Assembly: GCF_016841685.1 (NCBI RefSeq)
Contig: NZ_JAENYR010000003.1
Span: 26,375 to 90,374 of the forward strand
Source of the DNA: Thiohalomonas denitrificans
Lineage (GTDB): Bacteria > Pseudomonadota > Gammaproteobacteria > Thiohalomonadales > Thiohalomonadaceae
DNA length: 64,000 bases
Direction of reading: 5' to 3'
The position numbers were made by a program, and so were the translations under genes. Below the pieces are notes generated by a model. It made no database searches. It worked only from the letters and a program-made list of their open reading frames with translations, and had not been told where the DNA came from. Positions 17,704 through 27,040 of this stretch are shown here, one piece after another (position 1 is the first letter of the stretch; each line of letters opens with the position of its first letter).

Positions 17704-19749
17704 CTATTTTACCCGCATACCCGGTTCGGCGCCGTCGTCCGGTTGCAGGATGAATAGATCTTTACCGCCCGGCCCCGCGGCCAGCACCATCCCTTCGGAG
17801 ACGCCAAAACGCATCTTGCGCGGGGCCAGATTGGCCACCATCACGGTCAGGCAACCCACCAGCTCCTCCGGCTGATAGGCGGACTTGATGCCCGCGAAGA
17901 CGTTGCGGGTCTCGCCTCCCAGGTCAAGCGTAAGGCGGAGCAGTTTGTCCGCGCCCTCCACAGGTTCAGCCTTGGCGATCCGCGCGATACGCAGGTCCAC
18001 CTTGGCGAATTCGTCGAAAGTGATCGTCTCCGCGATGGGGTCCTTGGCCAAAGGTCCCGACGCCGGCCGGGGCTTTTCGGTCGGCTGGGCAGCAGCCAGA
18101 TCCTCTCTCGAAGCCGCGATGAGGGCGTCCACCTTGTCCTTTTCCACCCGTGTCATCAATGGCTTGAATTTCCCGATGGCGTGGTTCACTAGTGGTGTCT
18201 CGAAGTTGTTCCAGGTCAGCGGGCTGATGTGCAGGAAGGCTTCCGCCTTCCCGGCCGTTTCCGGTAGCACCGGCTTGAGGTAGTTCATCAGTACCCGGAA
18301 CAGGTTGATGCCGACAGAGCAGATATCGTGTAGTTCCTGCTCGCGTCCCGCCTCCTTGGCCACCACCCACGGCTTTTTGTCGTCGATGTACTCATTGGCG
18401 CGGTCCGCTAGCTGCATGATGGTACGCATGGCGTGACTGAACTCGCGGGCTTCGTAGTGGGCGGCGATCGACTCGCCGGCGGTGACGAAATCCCGGTAGA
18501 GTTCCGGCTCGCTCAGATGTGCGGAGAGTCTCCCATCGAACCTCTTGGCAATGAACCCGGCGCACCGGCTGGCGATATTCACCACTTTGCCCACCAGGTC
18601 CGAGTTGACCCGCTGCTGGAAATCTTCGAGGCTGAGGTCCAGGTCCTCGATGCCGTCACTGAGTTTGGCCGCGAAGTAGTAGCGCAGGTATTCCGGATTC
18701 AGATGGTCGAGATAGCTGCGAGCCATGATGAAGGTGCCGCGCGATTTGGACATCTTCTGTCCGTCTACAGTAAGAAAGCCGTGACACCAGACGGCGTTTG
18801 GTAACCGGAATCCGGCGCCATGCAGCATCGCCGGCCAGAATAGCGTGTGAAAGTAGGCGATATCCTTGCCGATGAAGTGGTACAGCTCGCAGTTGGCATG
18901 GGGACCCCACCAGTCGTCGAACTCCAGGTCCTCACGTTTGCTACAGAGGTTTTTGAAGGATCCCATGTAGCCAATCGGCGCATCCAGCCAGACATAGAAG
19001 AATTTGCCCGGCGCGTCGGGGATCTCGAAGCCGAAATAGGGGGCGTCCCGAGAGATATCCCAGTCCTGCAGCCCGGCATCAAACCACTCCTCGAGCTTGT
19101 GGGCGATAGCCTCCTGGAGGTGTCCGCTGCCGATCCAGTAGCGGAGCATGCCTTCGAAATCCGCCAGCTTGAAAAAGAAGTGTTCCGATTTCTTTTCAAT
19201 CGGCTTGGCGCCGGAGATGGCCGAAACGGCATCTTTGAGCTCCGTCGGCGTATAGGTGGCGCCGCAGACCTCGCAGGAGTCGCCGTATTGCTCTTTCGCA
19301 GCGCAGCGCGGGCAGGTCCCCGTGATGAAGCGATCCGGCAGGAACATCTCCTTTACCGGATCGAATGCCTGGGTGATGGTGCGGGTTTCGATATGCCCGG
19401 CGTCACGCAGTCGTGTGTAGATGATTTCGGCACATTCCCGATTCTCGTCGGAATGGGTGCTGTGATAGTTGTCAAAGCCGATATTGAAGCCGGCGAAATC
19501 CTCTTGATGCTCCCGGCTCATGCGTGCCACGAGCTCTTCCGGAGAAATTCCCTCCCTCTGGGCTCGCAGCATGATCGGTGTGCCGTGGGCGTCGTCGGCA
19601 CACACGTAGAGGCACTGGTGCCCCCGCTGGCGCTGAAATCTCGCCCAGATGTCGGTCTGGATGTATTCCACCAGGTGGCCAAGGTGGATCGGACCATTGG
19701 CGTAGGGAAGGGCGCTGGTCACCAGGATTTTGCGATGTTTGTCGGCCAT
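17704..19749 (-). CDS. metG: Methionyl-tRNA synthetase
   Basis: Charges tRNA-Met. Start ATG 19749 ([19 protein letters not shown]) gives 681 aa, the usual long bacterial form; the open frame extends 16 codons further but that part is not conserved. Visible parts are the HIGH-type HLGH, a zinc knuckle [19 protein letters not shown], the KMSKS loop (KMSKSRGTF) and a C-terminal EMAP/Trbp tRNA-binding domain with [18 protein letters not shown]. Dimeric MetG1 type. Confidence 0.98.
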   Translation of the reverse strand: MADKHRKILVTSALPYANGPIHLGHLVEYIQTDIWARFQRQRGHQCLYVCADDAHGTPIMLRAQREGISPEELVARMSREHQEDFAGFNIGFDNYHSTHSDENRECAEIIYTRLRDAGHIETRTITQAFDPVKEMFLPDRFITGTCPRCAAKEQYGDSCEVCGATYTPTELKDAVSAISGAKPIEKKSEHFFFKLADFEGMLRYWIGSGHLQEAIAHKLEEWFDAGLQDWDISRDAPYFGFEIPDAPGKFFYVWLDAPIGYMGSFKNLCSKREDLEFDDWWGPHANCELYHFIGKDIAYFHTLFWPAMLHGAGFRLPNAVWCHGFLTVDGQKMSKSRGTFIMARSYLDHLNPEYLRYYFAAKLSDGIEDLDLSLEDFQQRVNSDLVGKVVNIASRCAGFIAKRFDGRLSAHLSEPELYRDFVTAGESIAAHYEAREFSHAMRTIMQLADRANEYIDDKKPWVVAKEAGREQELHDICSVGINLFRVLMNYLKPVLPETAGKAEAFLHISPLTWNNFETPLVNHAIGKFKPLMTRVEKDKVDALIAASREDLAAAQPTEKPRPASGPLAKDPIAETITFDEFAKVDLRIARIAKAEPVEGADKLLRLTLDLGGETRNVFAGIKSAYQPEELVGCLTVMVANLAPRKMRFGVSEGMVLAAGPGGKDLFILQPDDGAEPGMRVK

Positions 19750-19835
19750 CGGGGTGGGGAGATTTCCGTTGCTTGAAAAAGAGGGATACAGTACCAAATT
19801 ATGGGTTACGACCGCCAGCGAGCGGGTGAGACAAG

Positions 19836-20098
19836 CAGGGTAAACGCATACTCACATTTTTTGATGCCGGCGAGCGAACTGAGTCCTTGTAGCAGGTACG
19901 CTGTGAATACGACCTACAGGGATGCAGGAAGCGAAGATTATGCAGGAGCAATCATCTTTCATCCGTGTACACTCGACGGCAGCATCCCTCGACAAGTGGG
20001 CTCCTGCATTGTCTGACACCGCCGTCCGTGGCGGCGTGCTGCCGACGACCTGCTATCAAGGACTTACACCGCTCGTTTTTAAGGATGCGGTTGCCCTG
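19836..20098. mobile_element. Small non-coding inverted-repeat element (MITE-like), copy 1
   Basis: A 263-base element bounded by CAGGGTAAACGCATACT at the left and, as reverse complement, CAGGGCAACCGCATCCT at the right. It is flanked by imperfect 10-base direct repeats GTGAGACAAG (19826-19835) and ATGAGGCAAG (20099-20108). The terminal repeats continue inward with AGTCCTTG and its complement. A second nested pair uses GCAGGAGC and GCTCCTGC. It has no open reading frame of note. Copy 2 is at 23143-23417. Confidence 0.8.
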
Positions 20099-20195
20099 AT
20101 GAGGCAAGGTGAGTGAACCTCTAGCCTTCGATCGTAGGACGTGGAAGAGGCAGAAGCCGCGAACCGATCACGGCTCAGACTTGGGGATAATCGCC

Positions 20196-20224
20196 CCTCA
20201 GGCCGCTACTACGCGGCCCTGAGG
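20196..20224. other. Intergenic hairpin upstream of mrp
   Basis: CCTCAGGCCG pairs with CGGCCCTGAGG around an 8-base loop, with one bulge. There is no T-tract after it. The rest of the gap between copy 1 of the small element and the IscR-like site holds no recognisable gene. Confidence 0.5.
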
Positions 20225-20303
20225 AATATCGTTATTGTCGATAATCGCGGCAAAGGCTTCCGTACCGGCCGGTGGTTTGCGACACTAATGAATCTCTGCG
20301 ATA

Positions 20304-20328
20304 ATTTCCGATTGAATTACTCAGTTAT
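20304..20328 (+). promoter_or_regulatory. IscR type-1-like operator upstream of mrp
   Basis: The 25-base site beginning ATTTCCGATTG and ending ACTCAGTTAT agrees with the published 25-base IscR type 1 consensus at 20 of 25 positions by my alignment, including the right half-site. It ends 41 bases before the mrp ATG, in promoter range. Since Mrp carries Fe-S clusters, control by the [2Fe-2S] repressor IscR is biologically coherent, but it is inferred from the motif only. Confidence 0.5.
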
Positions 20329-20369
20329 TATGTCCGGGCGCATGGCGCCGGCAAAAAACCCAGGAGAGA

Positions 20370-21467
20370 ATGATGGCACAGGTGTCGCAGTCGCAGGTTG
20401 AAGAGGCGCTCAAAGGCTACTCCGATCCGTACCTTGAAAAGGACGTGGTCTCCGCCAGGGCCGTGAAAGACATCCAGATCGACGGCGGCAAGGTGAAAAT
20501 CGTCGTCGAGTACGGTTTCCCGATGAACGGCTACCGTGACGAGGTTTCCGGCAAGCTGAAGGGGCTTGTCGAACAGGTGGAGGGCGTTGATAGCGCCGAA
20601 ATCGAGATCGATACCCGCATCGTCTCCCATGCTGCCCAGAAGGGTGTCAAGCACATCAAGGGCGTAAAGAACATCATCGCCGTCGCTTCCGGCAAGGGCG
20701 GCGTCGGCAAGTCCACCACTTCGGTGAATCTGGCGCTGGCGCTCGCCGCCGAAGGCGCTACCGTGGGTCTGCTGGATGCGGATATCTACGGCCCCAGCCA
20801 GCCGCGCATGCTCGGCGTTCACGACAAAAAGCCGGATTCGCCGGACGGCCATACCCTGGAACCCATCGTGAATCACGACATCCAGTCCATGTCCATCGGC
20901 TATCTGATCGACGAAGATACGCCGATGATCTGGCGTGGCCCGATGGTGACGCAGGCCCTGGAGCAGCTGCTGAACGACACCAATTGGCGTGAAGTCGATT
21001 ACCTGGTAATTGATCTGCCACCGGGTACCGGTGATACGCAGCTGACCCTGGCGCAGAAGGTCCCGGTCTCGGGCTCGGTGATCGTCACCACCCCGCAGGA
21101 TATCGCTCTGCTGGATGCCCGCAAGGCCTACAAGATGTTCGAGAAGGTAGAGGTGCCGGTGCTGGGCGTGGTGGAGAACATGTCCATCCACATCTGCTCC
21201 AATTGCGGCCACGAGGAACACATCTTCGGCGAGGGCGGCGGCCAGTCCATGGCGAAGGAGTATAACGTGAACTTCCTCGGTGCCCTGCCGCTGGACATCT
21301 CCATCCGTGAGGAGACCGACAGCGGCACGCCGACCGTAGTGGCCCATCCCGACGGCCGGATTTCCCAGATCTACCGGGATATCGCTCGCAAGGTGGGTGC
21401 CAAGCTTGCCGGCCAGGCGAAGGATTACAGCGCCCGTTTCCCGAAGATCGTCATCCAGAACGACTGA
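20370..21467 (+). CDS. mrp: Iron-sulfur cluster carrier protein Mrp/ApbC
   Basis: P-loop ATPase that binds and transfers [4Fe-4S] clusters to apo-proteins in the cytosol. The 365-aa protein has an N-terminal MIP18-like domain (residues 1-90), a deviant Walker A GKGGVGKSTT at 108-117, and a Walker B/switch region (LLDADIYGPSQPRM, VIDLPPGTGD). The bridging Cys pair is ICSNCG (Cys276 and Cys279). Two adjacent ATG codons (20370 and 20373) follow AGGAGAG; either may be used. An IscR-like operator lies upstream. Confidence 0.96.
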   Translation: MMAQVSQSQVEEALKGYSDPYLEKDVVSARAVKDIQIDGGKVKIVVEYGFPMNGYRDEVSGKLKGLVEQVEGVDSAEIEIDTRIVSHAAQKGVKHIKGVKNIIAVASGKGGVGKSTTSVNLALALAAEGATVGLLDADIYGPSQPRMLGVHDKKPDSPDGHTLEPIVNHDIQSMSIGYLIDEDTPMIWRGPMVTQALEQLLNDTNWREVDYLVIDLPPGTGDTQLTLAQKVPVSGSVIVTTPQDIALLDARKAYKMFEKVEVPVLGVVENMSIHICSNCGHEEHIFGEGGGQSMAKEYNVNFLGALPLDISIREETDSGTPTVVAHPDGRISQIYRDIARKVGAKLAGQAKDYSARFPKIVIQND

Positions 21468-21491
21468 CACCGATCTGAAGCTAACGGCCTT

Positions 21492-21567
21492 AACCACAGA
21501 GGGCACAGAGACACGGAGAACGGCCTGGTTGCGTGAAGGCCTCCGTGAACTCTGTGTTCTCTGTGGC
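21492..21567. repeat. CCACAGAG-type inverted repeat between mrp and dcd
   Basis: Arms AACCACAGAGGGCACAGAG and CTCTGTGTTCTCTGTGGCT enclose CACGGAG/CTCCGTG. It is a diverged member of the same intergenic repeat family. Confidence 0.75.
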
Positions 21568-21685
21568 TCATCCCTTTTGGGAACCATCTCCTCGCTCGCT
21601 CCCCGGGGTCAAAACTCAGGCTTGTCCGGGCTCCCCTTTTCCCTGTATCTTTGATGCCTTTCCCTTGGGCGTTTCAAATTTTCCC

Positions 21686-22252
21686 ATGAGCATCAAGTGC
21701 GACAAGTGGATCCGCCGCATGGCGGCAGAGCAGGGCATGATCGAGCCGTTCGAGGCCGGTCAGGTCCGGGAGGTGAACGGTAACCGGATCGTTTCCTACG
21801 GAACTTCCAGTTACGGCTATGACGTGCGCTGTGCCGATGAATTCAAGATCTTCACGAATATCAACTCGGCGATTGTCGATCCGAAAGGATTCGACGAGTC
21901 CAGCTTCGTCGACGTGAAGTCGGACGTCTGCATTATCCCGCCCAACTCCTTCGCACTGGCCCGCACGGTGGAGTATTTCCGCATTCCACGCAGCGTACTG
22001 ACCATTTGCCTCGGTAAGTCGACCTATGCGCGCTGCGGCATCATCGTCAACGTAACGCCATTGGAACCCGAGTGGCAGGGGCATGTGACCCTGGAATTCT
22101 CCAATACCACGCCGCTGCCGGCCAAGATCTACGCCAACGAGGGCATTGCGCAGATGCTGTTTCTCGAATCGGATGAAGTATGCGAGACCTCCTACCTGGA
22201 TCGAGGCGGCAAATACCAGGGACAGCGCGGTGTAACGCTGCCCGTCACCTGA
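21686..22252 (+). CDS. dcd: dCTP deaminase
   Basis: Deaminates dCTP to dUTP for thymidylate synthesis; trimeric cytosolic enzyme. Start ATG 21686 ([13 protein letters not shown]) gives the standard 188 aa; the open frame upstream runs through the repeat element and is not conserved. [16 protein letters not shown] and the nucleotide-binding [19 protein letters not shown] and [11 protein letters not shown] motifs match the family. The last contains the catalytic Glu. No strong ribosome-binding site is evident directly upstream. Confidence 0.96.
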   Translation: MSIKCDKWIRRMAAEQGMIEPFEAGQVREVNGNRIVSYGTSSYGYDVRCADEFKIFTNINSAIVDPKGFDESSFVDVKSDVCIIPPNSFALARTVEYFRIPRSVLTICLGKSTYARCGIIVNVTPLEPEWQGHVTLEFSNTTPLPAKIYANEGIAQMLFLESDEVCETSYLDRGGKYQGQRGVTLPVT

Positions 22253-22287
22253 AGCGGCTTTCGACGCTAGGGCACTTCTATAAATTC

Positions 22288-22352
22288 GTCATTCCCGCGA
22301 AAGCGGGAATCCAGCCATTGATTTACTGGGCTCCCGCTTTCGCGGGAGTGAC
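22288..22352. repeat. Paired REP-like hairpins with CCCGC...GCGGG stems
   Basis: Two short palindromes, ATTCCCGCGAAAGCGGGAAT (22291-22310) and CTCCCGCTTTCGCGGGAG (22331-22348), can also pair with each other. Sequences of this look are widely dispersed in proteobacterial genomes. Lying between the convergent dcd and DUF3108 genes, they may act as a bidirectional transcript end. Confidence 0.75.
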
Positions 22353-22396
22353 AAAAAATGAATTTTTAGAGGTTCCCGGTAGACTGCGGGAGCGGA

Positions 22397-23110
22397 TTAT
22401 TCCTGGCGTTCCAGTTTGGTGATATAACTGGTGGCCGTGTAATCCTTCTTTTCCTGGACGAGCTGTACCAGCGTGTAGTCGAGCGCCGGAGCAACCCAGA
22501 GGGTGACATCCTCCCTTTGGACCTTCAGTGTCTGATAGGTACCGAGAGGGGTCTCCAACTGCTCCTGCCCGATCACATCGAACCGATAGGTCTTGATCTC
22601 TCCCCGATCGGCGAAGGTGTACTCGAGGTGCTTCTCCCCCTCCGAGAGGTCGCGCTCAAGTGCGACCTGGTATAGCAGCTTGTCGAGAATCCCCGGTCGC
22701 ACGGCCACCTTCGTCTCTTTACCTTCGCGGAGATAGGTGACGACCTCTTCCTTCCAGTCGAAGCGCATGCGCTCGACAGAGTCGTCATTGCCGCCCGTGT
22801 GTTTCGCCTGAAAGTCCAGGGGGATGAGGGTGCTATTCTGAGAGCGCCAAAGGCTCCTTTCGGTAAGTCGGTGATCCTTGAAAAGGGCAACCAGCCCTGT
22901 GGTGTAGAGCGATGACTCCATCAACCAGGTATCGTCGGGGCGCTTCTCGAGTTTGCGGGTCATTTCGCCAACCTTGAGTCCGTTGGCATGAACCGTGTAC
23001 AGGGCCTCGTAGGGCTCGGGCGCATAAGTGGGCTTGGCCCCGGCGGGACTCGCCAGCAGTGCCACCAACAGAGCCGTCGTCAAAGCAAAATATGCCACGT
23101 TCAGGGTCAA
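22397..23110 (-). CDS. DUF3108 domain periplasmic protein
   Basis: A ~237-aa exported protein of the DUF3108 family, function unknown. After a signal peptide (VAYFALTTALLVALLASPAGA) comes the family core with YEALYTVHANGLKVGEMTRKL, DHRLTERSLW and ETPLGTYQTLKVQR. No ATG fits: the usable starts are TTG 23110 or GTG 23098, both just before the signal helix. The small mobile element copy 2 ends 32 bases upstream, so the original promoter and perhaps the original start have been displaced. The family often sits beside purM/purN in gammaproteobacteria, as here. Confidence 0.75.
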   Translation of the reverse strand: MTLNVAYFALTTALLVALLASPAGAKPTYAPEPYEALYTVHANGLKVGEMTRKLEKRPDDTWLMESSLYTTGLVALFKDHRLTERSLWRSQNSTLIPLDFQAKHTGGNDDSVERMRFDWKEEVVTYLREGKETKVAVRPGILDKLLYQVALERDLSEGEKHLEYTFADRGEIKTYRFDVIGQEQLETPLGTYQTLKVQREDVTLWVAPALDYTLVQLVQEKKDYTATSYITKLERQE

Positions 23111-23142
23111 CTCCCATTTGAGGTCCAACTCGGGTTGTATCA

Positions 23143-23417
23143 CAGGGTAACCGCATACTCCCACTTTTGATGCCGGCGAGCGAACCAAGTCCTTGATAGC
23201 CGGTACGCTCTGAATACGACCTACAGGGATGTAGGAAGTGAAGATTTTGCAGGAGCGATCATCTTTCATCCGTGTACGCTCGACGGCAATATCCCTCGAC
23301 AAGTGTGCTCCTGCATTGTCGAACACCGCCATTCCCATTCCCATTCCCGGCGGCGTGCTGCCGACGACCTGCTATCAAGGACTTACACCGCTCGCTTCAA
23401 AGTATGAGGTTGCCCTG
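23143..23417. mobile_element. Small non-coding inverted-repeat element (MITE-like), copy 2
   Basis: A 275-base element with ends CAGGGTAACCGCATACT and, as reverse complement, CAGGGCAACCTCATACT. It is flanked by a perfect 10-base duplication GGTTGTATCA (23133-23142 and 23418-23427). It is about 85-90% like copy 1 over its length, with a small internal run of ATTCCC repeats that copy 1 lacks. The insertion sits in the upstream region of the DUF3108 gene. The perfect duplication indicates a more recent insertion than copy 1. Confidence 0.85.
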
Positions 23418-23510
23418 GGTTGTATCACATCTCCGACAACCCGTCCGGTATTTAGGCTACGGGTTCATGAATGGTTCCGATTCGGCCGTAGATTATCCTG
23501 CCGGTCGCTG

Positions 23511-24143
23511 CTAATCACGCTGAAGTGCGGGCTGTCCATCCAGCAGGGCATGTCCGTTCTCGAGCTTGAGTCGTCCCTCCGCGAACCAGCGAATGGCCCG
23601 GGGATAGATCCGGTGCTCCTGTTCCAGGACCCGCGATGCGAGGTCCTCCGGGCTGTCGTCAGGCGATACCGGGACTCGGGCTTGAAGGATAATGGGCCCG
23701 GCGTCCAGCTCCGGGGTGACGAAGTGTACCGAGGCGCCATGTTCGGCATCACCCGCTTCGAGGCAACGGCTATGGGTATTGAGTCCCCGGTGTCTGGGGA
23801 GCAGTGAGGGGTGGATATTGAGCATTCGGCCCTGGTAGTGGCGAACGAAATCATCGCCGAGAATGCGCATAAACCCGGCCAGCACTACCAGTTCCGGATT
23901 AAAACCGTCGATGCACTTCATCAGTGCGGCATCGTAACTGTCGCGATCGGTAAACTGCCGATGCTCGACCACTTCGGTCGGAATATCCGCACGGCGGGCC
24001 CGCTCCAGGCCGAACGCATCGGCCCTATTGCTGATGACGGCCCGGATTTCCACGGGCAGATCGGCCCGGGCGGCGTCGATGATGGACTGCAGATTGGTGC
24101 CACCTCCAGAGAGTAGTACCACAATGGGCAGCTTTGCACTCAT
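23511..24143 (-). CDS. purN: Phosphoribosylglycinamide formyltransferase
   Basis: Transfers a formyl group from 10-formyl-THF to GAR in purine synthesis. The 210-aa protein carries the SGGGTNLQ phosphate loop at 12-19. The catalytic triad Asn109, His111 and Asp147 lies in [10 protein letters not shown] and ELDAGPI. Start ATG 24143 overlaps the purM stop as ATGA; the longer open frame lies inside purM and is rejected. purM-purN is a standard pair. Confidence 0.97.
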   Translation of the reverse strand: MSAKLPIVVLLSGGGTNLQSIIDAARADLPVEIRAVISNRADAFGLERARRADIPTEVVEHRQFTDRDSYDAALMKCIDGFNPELVVLAGFMRILGDDFVRHYQGRMLNIHPSLLPRHRGLNTHSRCLEAGDAEHGASVHFVTPELDAGPIILQARVPVSPDDSPEDLASRVLEQEHRIYPRAIRWFAEGRLKLENGHALLDGQPALQRD

Positions 24144-25195
24144 CGAATCACGACCCGCTCTCCGCTGCCCGCCTCGATATGACCGATGATCATGGCTTCT
24201 TCTCCCACCTCGCGAAGCCGTTCGGCAGCGAGTTGTGCCTGTCCACCGGGCACGCAGATTGCCATGCCTATGCCGCAGTTGAAGGTGCGATACATCTCTT
24301 CGTCGCCGATACTGCCCGTACTCTGGAGCCAATCGAATATGGCGGGGCGAGTCCAGCTGGCGGCGTCGATGATGGCCTGCGTCTCTTCCGGTAGCACCCG
24401 GGGCAGGTTCTCCGTGAGGCCGCCTCCGGTGATGTGGGCCAGGGCGTGGACTTCAATATCCGCATCCTGAAACAACTTCAGTAGCGGCTTGATGTAAATC
24501 CGCGTCGGCTCCAGCAGGACCTCACCGATGAGTCGGCCACCAAAATCGGCGTCGAGCCCGGTACCGCTCACCTCGAGCACCTTGCGAATCAGCGAGTAGC
24601 CGTTGGAGTGGGGACCGGAGGAGGCAAGTCCGATAATCGCATCTCCTTCTGCAACCCTGCTGCCATCAATGATTTCGCTCTTTTCGACCACGCCGACGCA
24701 GAACCCGGCCAAATCGTAGTCTTCGCCCTGGTACATACCGGGCATTTCCGCCGTTTCGCCGCCGGTCAGGGCGGCACCGGCCTGTGCGCAGCCGGCGGCG
24801 ATCCCTTTCACCACGTCAGCCGCGGCATCCACGTTGAGGCGGCCGGTCGCGTAGTAATCCAGGAAAAACAGCGGCTCGGCACCCTGGACGATAAGGTCGT
24901 TGACGCACATGGCCACCAGATCGATGCCGATGGTGTCGTGCTTGTTCAACTCCATTGCCAGCTTGAGCTTGGTGCCCACGCCATCGGTACCGGCCACCAG
25001 CACCGGATTGCGGTAGCGATCGAGCGGAACCTCGAACAGGGCACCGAAACCGCCCAGGCCGCTCAGAACGCCGGGTCGTAAGGTACTTTTGGCGAACGGC
25101 TTGATGCGTTCGACCAGGGTATTGCCAGCGTCGATGTCGACGCCGGCATCACGATAGCTGAGGCCTTGTGGGCCGGTTTTTGGGTCGCTGCTCAC
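24140..25195 (-). CDS. purM: Phosphoribosylformylglycinamidine cyclo-ligase
   Basis: Closes the imidazole ring (FGAM to AIR) with ATP. The 351-aa protein has the AIR synthase N-terminal domain with [30 protein letters not shown] and [11 protein letters not shown]. The C-terminal domain has [12 protein letters not shown]. It is co-transcribed with purN through a 4-base overlap. Divergent from the DUF2066 gene, so the shared promoter region is 25196-25316. Confidence 0.97.
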   Translation of the reverse strand: MSSDPKTGPQGLSYRDAGVDIDAGNTLVERIKPFAKSTLRPGVLSGLGGFGALFEVPLDRYRNPVLVAGTDGVGTKLKLAMELNKHDTIGIDLVAMCVNDLIVQGAEPLFFLDYYATGRLNVDAAADVVKGIAAGCAQAGAALTGGETAEMPGMYQGEDYDLAGFCVGVVEKSEIIDGSRVAEGDAIIGLASSGPHSNGYSLIRKVLEVSGTGLDADFGGRLIGEVLLEPTRIYIKPLLKLFQDADIEVHALAHITGGGLTENLPRVLPEETQAIIDAASWTRPAIFDWLQSTGSIGDEEMYRTFNCGIGMAICVPGGQAQLAAERLREVGEEAMIIGHIEAGSGERVVIR

Positions 25196-25316
25196 TGGGG
25201 AATCCTGAGTCGGTTGAGAAAGAGGGCCTGCGAGTCTATTTTACCAGTCCCGCCGTGGGCTTGGAATCGGCTCTATTTGCTTGACTTGCTGCAGTTACTC
25301 GCATAGTTTGCGCCGG

Positions 25317-26474
25317 ATGATGCGGTTACGTGTATTTCTTTTTTCTCTATCACTTTTTCTGCCCGGGATCGATGTCCTGGCGGGGGAGCACCTCGGTTTC
25401 TACGAGGCCGAGGTGCCCGTGGCTAATCAAAGCCGCGCTGCGCGACAGGATGCCACTGCCCGTGCCCTGGCCCAGGTCCTGGTGAAGGTGAGTGGCTCCG
25501 GTCAGGCCGAAAACAGGACTCCGGCCAAAGTCGCCAAGTACGTTCAGCAGTATCGTTATCGGCAATCACCCTCGACCGATGAACTCGTCCTGTGGGTCCG
25601 CTTTGACGCTCGGGCAGTCGACGACCTGTTGCGGGATCAGGACATTTCCGTATGGGGCGCCGCCCGTCCTGTCACGCTGGTCTGGCTCGCGGTAGAGCAC
25701 GGTGGGAATCGTGAACTGGTGGGCACCAATGACGAAGGCGTCGCCCGCGACATGCTGACCACTACTGGAGAGCGCCGCGGGTTGCCGGTGCGCCTGCCGC
25801 TGCTGGATCTGGCCGAGCAGTCACGGGTCAGACCGGCGGATATCTGGGGTGACTTCCATCAGCCCATTGTGGAAATCTCCGAACGCTACGACCCCCAGGC
25901 AGTGCTGGTCGGCAGGCTCTATCCACTGCGAGGTTCCCGCTGGGCGGTGCGCTGGTCGCTGTATCAGGGAGACACGACTTTCCGCTGGAGCGGAGAGAGC
26001 GAAGATCAACGGTCATTGGTGGCCCTGGGGATCGAAGGGGCAGCGGATCGGTTGTCTGCAGCCTTTTCCAGCTTACACGAAGGGATGCCGGGCGACCGAC
26101 TGGAACTGGATGTGGCCGGGATAGTCGACTTGGAGGGATTACAGCGGGCCCTGGGTTACCTGACCGGTCTCAACATCATTGCCGATATCGATGTGGTCCG
26201 GGTGGAGGCCGATACGGTGGGCTTTAGTCTGCAAGTGGATGGCGGCACAGAGAGGCTGGTGAACACGCTTTCTCTCGGTGACGTGTTGACGTCAGTCGCA
26301 GCGCCACAAGCACGAACAGCGCCACAAGTAAGAATAGCGCCACAGCCTGGAATAGCGCCACAGCCTGGAATAGCGCCGCAGTCAAGAATGAAGCCCGAAC
26401 GGGAACAGGTAGGATTCGAAACAGACGCAGAACAAGGAAGCCGTAGGGCCTTGCTCTACCGTCTGGTGCCGTGA
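25317..26474 (+). CDS. DUF2066 domain-containing exported protein
   Basis: A ~385-aa exported protein of the DUF2066 family, found next to purM and upstream of perM/hda in gammaproteobacteria; function unknown. The start is ATG 25317 or 25320, followed by a signal peptide (FLFSLSLFLPGIDVLAG). The core has YEAEVPVANQSRAARQDATARAL and an ALAQVLVKVSG segment. Near the C-terminus is a short tandem run of APQPGI-like units from a DNA repeat around 26310-26385. A TTGACT...CATAGT promoter could lie at 25281-25307. The GTGA overlap at the end starts the pgsA-like gene. Confidence 0.8.
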   Translation: MMRLRVFLFSLSLFLPGIDVLAGEHLGFYEAEVPVANQSRAARQDATARALAQVLVKVSGSGQAENRTPAKVAKYVQQYRYRQSPSTDELVLWVRFDARAVDDLLRDQDISVWGAARPVTLVWLAVEHGGNRELVGTNDEGVARDMLTTTGERRGLPVRLPLLDLAEQSRVRPADIWGDFHQPIVEISERYDPQAVLVGRLYPLRGSRWAVRWSLYQGDTTFRWSGESEDQRSLVALGIEGAADRLSAAFSSLHEGMPGDRLELDVAGIVDLEGLQRALGYLTGLNIIADIDVVRVEADTVGFSLQVDGGTERLVNTLSLGDVLTSVAAPQARTAPQVRIAPQPGIAPQPGIAPQSRMKPEREQVGFETDAEQGSRRALLYRLVP

Positions 26475-27040
26475 GTCCGAAGGCTATACCCAATCTCATC
26501 ACGCTTTTTCGAATACTGCTCGTCATTCCGCTGATCGGGTTACTCATTAATCGGCAATACGGCATGGTCCTGGGGCTGTTCGCAGTCGCCGGGGCTTCCG
26601 ATGCGCTGGACGGCTTTCTGGCAAGGCGCTTCGGGTGGTCGAGCCGGCTGGGAGCGCTACTCGATCCGCTGGCCGACAAACTCTTGATGGTCTCTTCTTA
26701 TATCACGATGGGCCTGCTCGGCATGCTTCCGGCCTGGCTGGTGATCCTGGTTATTCTCCGCGATATCGTCATCGTCAGTGGGGCGACGGCCTACCAGTTC
26801 TTGATAGGGCGGGTGGAAATGGAACCCACCCTTATTAGCAAGGCCAATACGGCGCTTCAGGTGCTGCTGGTATTATTGGTACTTTTTTCCCTCGCAATGC
26901 AGGCGCTGCCCGAAGCGATGATCGACGGGATGGTTCTGGCCGTGGCCGTTACGACCGTCTGGAGTGGGCTTAAATACGTCGGAATTTGGGGAAGGCGTGC
27001 ACATTACCTCTACTCGAGTGAACGCAAGGGAGTTCGATGA
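26471..27040 (+). CDS. CDP-alcohol phosphatidyltransferase family protein
   Basis: Integral membrane enzyme of the CDP-alcohol phosphotransferase superfamily (PgsA-like), which makes phospholipid head groups. The 189-aa protein has about six helices. The diagnostic motif D-G-x2-A-R-x8-G-x3-D-x3-D is complete in DALDGFLARRFGWSSRLGAL followed by LDPLADK. The start is GTG 26471 overlapping the upstream stop. The substrate (glycerol phosphate or another alcohol) cannot be settled from the sequence, so I withhold a symbol. Confidence 0.88.
   Translation: MSPKAIPNLITLFRILLVIPLIGLLINRQYGMVLGLFAVAGASDALDGFLARRFGWSSRLGALLDPLADKLLMVSSYITMGLLGMLPAWLVILVILRDIVIVSGATAYQFLIGRVEMEPTLISKANTALQVLLVLLVLFSLAMQALPEAMIDGMVLAVAVTTVWSGLKYVGIWGRRAHYLYSSERKGVR

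Noticed and set aside
19801..20401. Short open frames (71, 64 and 86 codons) between metG and mrp
   Set aside because: The first two run through the MITE-like element; the third crosses the hairpin and the IscR-like site. None has protein-like conservation.
20328..21587. Minus-strand open frame of 419 codons opposite mrp
   Set aside because: mrp is certain on the plus strand and the opposite product resembles no protein family.
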